Source: Cloacibacterium caeni
GTDB taxonomy: Bacteria > Bacteroidota > Bacteroidia > Flavobacteriales > Weeksellaceae
Length of the DNA: 64,000 nt
Assembly (NCBI RefSeq): GCF_907163105.1
Contig: NZ_OU015321.1
Location: 434,001-498,000, forward strand
Reading direction: 5' to 3'
Numbering within the stretch: position 1 is the first letter of the stretch; every line of letters begins with the position of its first letter. Below the pieces are notes generated by a model, which worked only from the letters and a program-made list of their open reading frames with translations, ran no database searches and was not told the origin of the DNA. This document shows, one piece after another, positions 61,296 to 64,000 of this stretch. A program made the position numbers and the translations under genes.

Positions 61296-62300
61296 TCATT
61301 TTTGATGAAAATGTTTCGGGAATGCATCTTCTGGTTTCATTTTCAATACATTGAGCTTAACCCAAGATTCTAAAAATCCGTAACCGTAAGAAAACATCTG
61401 AATGTAAGTGGTAATAATCGCTTGTGCAGCAATTGCAATATTTTTAGTCAAATACAAAGCATGTAGAAATATCACCAAAGTATAAAAACCGTAACATGCC
61501 AAAACAAAACCTTTTTGTAAAAGGAAATATTCTAAAATTCCTGCAACATAACCCAATAAAAACAATGTAGGAAACCAAAAAGTTGGCTTTACATAATCAG
61601 GATGTCTCTGGTTTAGAATGGGTCTTGCACAGCCAAATTGATACACTTGTTTAGAGAATTTTCCTAAATCTGTTCTGCGTTTGTGATAAACGCCAATATC
61701 GTCAAAAAAAGCAGTTTGGTAACCGTTTTCCCAAATCGTCATTGATAAATCTGGATCTTCGCCAATTCTCATTTCAGAGAAACCTCCAATTTTTAAGAAA
61801 ATCTCTTTGTTTACGCCCATATTAAAGCTTCTTGGCTGAAATCTGGTCACTGCTTTTTTACTTCCTCTAATTCCACCAGTAGTGAAAACCGAAGTCATGG
61901 AGTAGGAGATGGCTTTTTGTAAAAGATTGAAACCTTTGTGGGCTTTATCTGCGCCACCAAAAGCAGCGCAATCTGTTTTTTCTAGATTTTTTTTGATATT
62001 TTCTATGTAATCTTTTTCTACAATGACGTCAGAATCTACGAAAACCAACCAATCATTTTTGGCGCGATTTGCTCCGTAATTTCTGGATAAACCAGGTCCA
62101 GAATTCGGTTTTTTGAAATATTGAATATTCAACATTTCTTTAAAAGTTTCCACAGTAGGCAATAAATCTATGAACGAACCATCATCTACAATGATGACTT
62201 CAAAATCTTTATCAGTTTGAGCAATAAGAGAGTTTAAAAGCTCGAATAATTCGTCTTTTCTATTGAAAATAGCGACTACAATGGAAATGGTTTTTTGCAT
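61296..62300 (-). CDS. glycosyltransferase family 2 membrane protein
   Basis: 334 residues. GT-A fold: SIVVAIFNRKDELFELLNSL, DDGSF, DWLVFVDSDVIVE (DxD), GGADKAHKG, and EDPDLSMTIW. C-terminal two to three membrane helices at about 245-305. Likely an inner-membrane synthase or transferase in polysaccharide assembly; sugar unknown. Divergent from folP. Confidence 0.88.
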   Translation of the reverse strand: MQKTISIVVAIFNRKDELFELLNSLIAQTDKDFEVIIVDDGSFIDLLPTVETFKEMLNIQYFKKPNSGPGLSRNYGANRAKNDWLVFVDSDVIVEKDYIENIKKNLEKTDCAAFGGADKAHKGFNLLQKAISYSMTSVFTTGGIRGSKKAVTRFQPRSFNMGVNKEIFLKIGGFSEMRIGEDPDLSMTIWENGYQTAFFDDIGVYHKRRTDLGKFSKQVYQFGCARPILNQRHPDYVKPTFWFPTLFLLGYVAGILEYFLLQKGFVLACYGFYTLVIFLHALYLTKNIAIAAQAIITTYIQMFSYGYGFLESWVKLNVLKMKPEDAFPKHFHQK

Positions 62301-62356
62301 TCAACAAAAATAGTGGTTTCAAATGTATTTGAATAAATTTAGACCAAGAAATTCTA

Positions 62357-62364
62357 TAAATTTG
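62357..62364 (+). promoter_or_regulatory. -7 box of folP
   Basis: TAAATTTG, 4 bp before ATG 62369. The transcript would start at or within the start codon, a leaderless arrangement, if this box is used. Confidence 0.45.
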
Positions 62365-62368
62365 CAAA

Positions 62369-63214
62369 ATGAATATTCCTGCATCAAGCATTCAACGTAA
62401 TAATTTTTCTATCAATTGCAATGGCAGATTAGTAGATTTAAACACTCCCAAAATTATGGGAATTCTTAATCTTACTCCAGATTCTTTTTCGGATGGAGGA
62501 AAGTTTAACAATGAAAAATCAGCACTTCTTCATGCCGAAAAATTGCTTAATGATGGAGCAGATTTTATAGATATTGGAGCGCAATCTACTCGTCCGAATG
62601 CGGAATATCTCTCTGCAGAAGAAGAAATTAGAAGAATAGGGAATGTAATTTCTTTAATCAAAAAAGAATTTCCAGAAGCTTTGATTTCTATTGACACTTT
62701 CTATGCAGACGTAGTAAAATTTGGATATAACGAAGGAATGGATGTGGTGAATGATATTTCGGGAGGCTATTTTGATGAAAATTTATTGCCAACAGTTGCC
62801 GAAACCAAACTTCCCTATATTTTGATGCACAGCAATACTTCGTATTCTACCATGCACGAAAAAATTCACTACGATGATATTACCATGAGTGTGAATTATT
62901 ATTTTTCAGAAAAAATAAATCAGTTGCAGAAATTGGGAATTTATGATATTGTTTTAGATCCAGGTTTTGGTTTTGGAAAAACGGTGGAAGATCAGTATAA
63001 AATGATTGAAGAAGTAGAACATTTAGGTTTTGGAAGATTTCCTCTTTTGATAGGGATTTCCAGAAAATCTTTCATCTATAAACCTCTGAATAAAAAACCG
63101 CTTGAGATTGGCGAAGAAACCCAAAAGCTTCACCGAAAAGTTTTAGAAAAAGGTGCAAAAATTTTGAGAGTTCATGATGTAGCTGAAACGAAGAATTTAG
63201 TGGGAGAGTTATAA
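62369..63214 (+). CDS. folP: dihydropteroate synthase
   Basis: 281 residues. Pterin-binding motifs IMGILNLTPDSFSDGGKF (~31-48), DIGAQSTRPNAE, ALISIDTFYADV, DVVNDISGG, LDPGFGFGKT and the late LLIGISRKSFIY. Condenses p-aminobenzoate with dihydropterin pyrophosphate in folate synthesis; target of sulfonamides. The next in-frame Met is MGILNL, too far in to be the start. The final VGEL codons overlap a repeated GGGAGAGTT motif. Confidence 0.95.
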   Translation: MNIPASSIQRNNFSINCNGRLVDLNTPKIMGILNLTPDSFSDGGKFNNEKSALLHAEKLLNDGADFIDIGAQSTRPNAEYLSAEEEIRRIGNVISLIKKEFPEALISIDTFYADVVKFGYNEGMDVVNDISGGYFDENLLPTVAETKLPYILMHSNTSYSTMHEKIHYDDITMSVNYYFSEKINQLQKLGIYDIVLDPGFGFGKTVEDQYKMIEEVEHLGFGRFPLLIGISRKSFIYKPLNKKPLEIGEETQKLHRKVLEKGAKILRVHDVAETKNLVGEL

Positions 63215-63222
63215 AGTTGGAG

Positions 63223-63240
63223 AATGGGAGAGTTGTAGAG
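63223..63240. repeat. left inverted repeat flanking the S23 gene
   Basis: AATGGGAGAGTTGTAGAG, exactly complementary to 63672-63689. A similar GGGAGAGTTGTAGAG lies downstream of purK (about 2206-2224). Confidence 0.75.
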
Positions 63241-63243
63241 TTT

Positions 63244-63633
63244 TTATTCTTTTGAATTAAAATTTGTCCATTTTTCTACATTATTAATCATATAAATGAG
63301 CAATGCAATGATTTCATCATACTTTTCATTAAAATATTTGAACTTTTCTTCTTCAATATAATTACACTGATAAGAAAATTCTAACCAAGTTTGGGTTTCT
63401 CTTGCTTCTCCTTCTGCATCTGTTAATTTTGAGACAAATGATTTAGGGTATCTTCTTTTTCCCCAAGCTTCAGAAATATTTGCGGAAACAGAACGAGAAG
63501 AGCGTCTAATTTGATCAGTTAATGAATATTTTTCTTCACTCGGAAATTGGAAAGAAATTTTATAAATTTCCATAGCAACCTCAAAAGACTTTTGATAGAC
63601 TATAAGATCAGTGTGATATTTAATAATTGCCAT
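63244..63633 (-). CDS. four-helix bundle protein (S23/IVP type)
   Basis: 129 residues. LIVYQKSFEVAMEIYKISFQFPSEEKYSLTDQIRRSSRSVSANISEAWG is the signature of the 23S rRNA intervening-sequence protein (S23/TIGR02436-type) family, a four-helix bundle similar to the diversity-generating-retroelement protein Avd. Function unknown. Both sides carry GGGAGAGTTGTAGAG-type inverted repeats. Confidence 0.92.
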   Translation of the reverse strand: MAIIKYHTDLIVYQKSFEVAMEIYKISFQFPSEEKYSLTDQIRRSSRSVSANISEAWGKRRYPKSFVSKLTDAEGEARETQTWLEFSYQCNYIEEEKFKYFNEKYDEIIALLIYMINNVEKWTNFNSKE

Positions 63634-63671
63634 TAAAATTATCTTTAGTTTGAAACTCTACAACTCTCTCA

Positions 63672-63689
63672 CTCTACAACTCTCCCATT
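63672..63689. repeat. right inverted repeat flanking the S23 gene
   Basis: CTCTACAACTCTCCCATT, exact complement of 63223-63240; a second partial unit CTCTACAACTCTCTC precedes it (63656-63670). Confidence 0.75.
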
Positions 63690-63695
63690 CAGAAA

Positions 63696-64000
63696 TTATC
63701 TTTCTAGTTTAAAATCTGGAATTAATTTTGGTCTTTCTGGTTCATTGGCTACTTTCCAAGAAGTTCTGTACATCCATTCCGTCATTTTATATAATTTTTT
63801 GAAATTAATATTTTCGGATTCATCTTGTGGAGTGTGATATTGATGGTGCAGAACGCTGGTGAAAAATAGTGCAGGAATTCCAGCTTTTGCATAAGGAAGA
63901 TGATCACTTCTAAAGTAAAAATATTCTGGATGTTCTGGCAAATCCCAAGCTTTCAAAAATTTGAATTTCGTACTTTCGTTATTTGCGTCAAGAGCCATTT
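63696..64000 (-). CDS. M28-family peptidase, C-terminal part
   Basis: The frame runs off the window edge, so only the last ~100 residues are here; the Met at 63998 is probably internal. YFYFRSDHLPYAKAGIPALFFTSVLHHQYHTPQDE carries the SDH...F and YHTPxD(E) metal-ligand motifs of M28 zinc aminopeptidases (the His of HTP). Ends in a basic tail (RPKLIPDFKLER). Likely secreted, but its N-terminus is not visible. Confidence 0.85.
   Translation of the reverse strand, partial: MALDANNESTKFKFLKAWDLPEHPEYFYFRSDHLPYAKAGIPALFFTSVLHHQYHTPQDESENINFKKLYKMTEWMYRTSWKVANEPERPKLIPDFKLER

Overview
The window looks like a chromosome segment of a low-GC Bacteroidota, most likely a Weeksellaceae member close to Chryseobacterium or Cloacibacterium. 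Supporting signs are the T9SS response regulator PorX, a fused LpxC-FabZ, TAnnTTTG promoter boxes, a DnaJ with only two CxxCxGxG repeats, a class II ProS without an insertion domain, and family-typical small secreted proteins. Species cannot be fixed from the sequence alone.

Layout. 1-3766: VOC protein end, NTF2-like secreted protein, purK, a drug/metabolite transporter, purE. 4090-5280: a compact three-gene operon that reads as toxin (ADP-ribosyltransferase fold) - antitoxin - SecB-like chaperone, i.e. a CmdTAC-type anti-phage system. 5356-11029: housekeeping genes (esterase, tyrA, alanine dehydrogenase, tsaE, porX). 11186-35158: a roughly 24-kb accessory island between porX and an HD-domain hydrolase gene, bounded by a 21-bp direct repeat. 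35208-43530: HD hydrolase, lpxD - lpxC/fabZ - lpxA - efp - second lpxD, sucD, a beta-barrel protein. 43589-64000: ABC exporter, asparaginase, dnaJ/grpE, mntH, an OmpA protein, proS, surface proteins, ZIP, adenine/adenosine deaminase, glycosyltransferase, folP, an S23-type four-helix protein and the end of an M28 peptidase.

The island is the most unusual part. It is built of about eleven gene units. Nearly all are bounded by a cassette-specific inverted pair: each unit begins with a GTTA-type box and ends with the complementary TAAC-type box. Between units lie long imperfect palindromes of the kind seen in integron attC sites. Most genes point the same way (minus strand). Cargo includes YoeB/YefM and ParDE toxin-antitoxin pairs, an FBH1-like helicase, a cation P-type ATPase, a TraB-like protein, lipoproteins, and a YggS / tRNA-Cys / GNAT / MocR unit. 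Four consecutive junctions also carry a 180-bp element with 12-bp inverted ends and an internal Bacteroidota promoter. No integron-type integrase is visible, so the island resembles a cluster of attC sites lacking an integrase.

Secondary insertions decorate it: an IS3/IS407-type element in a junction (4-bp target duplication), an IS91-like transposase coupled to a tyrosine recombinase, and a 4.6-kb composite transposon of two ISL3-type elements (8-bp target duplication). The composite splits the ParE toxin gene and carries msrAB, a small monooxygenase-fold protein and a putAbiC-like membrane protein.
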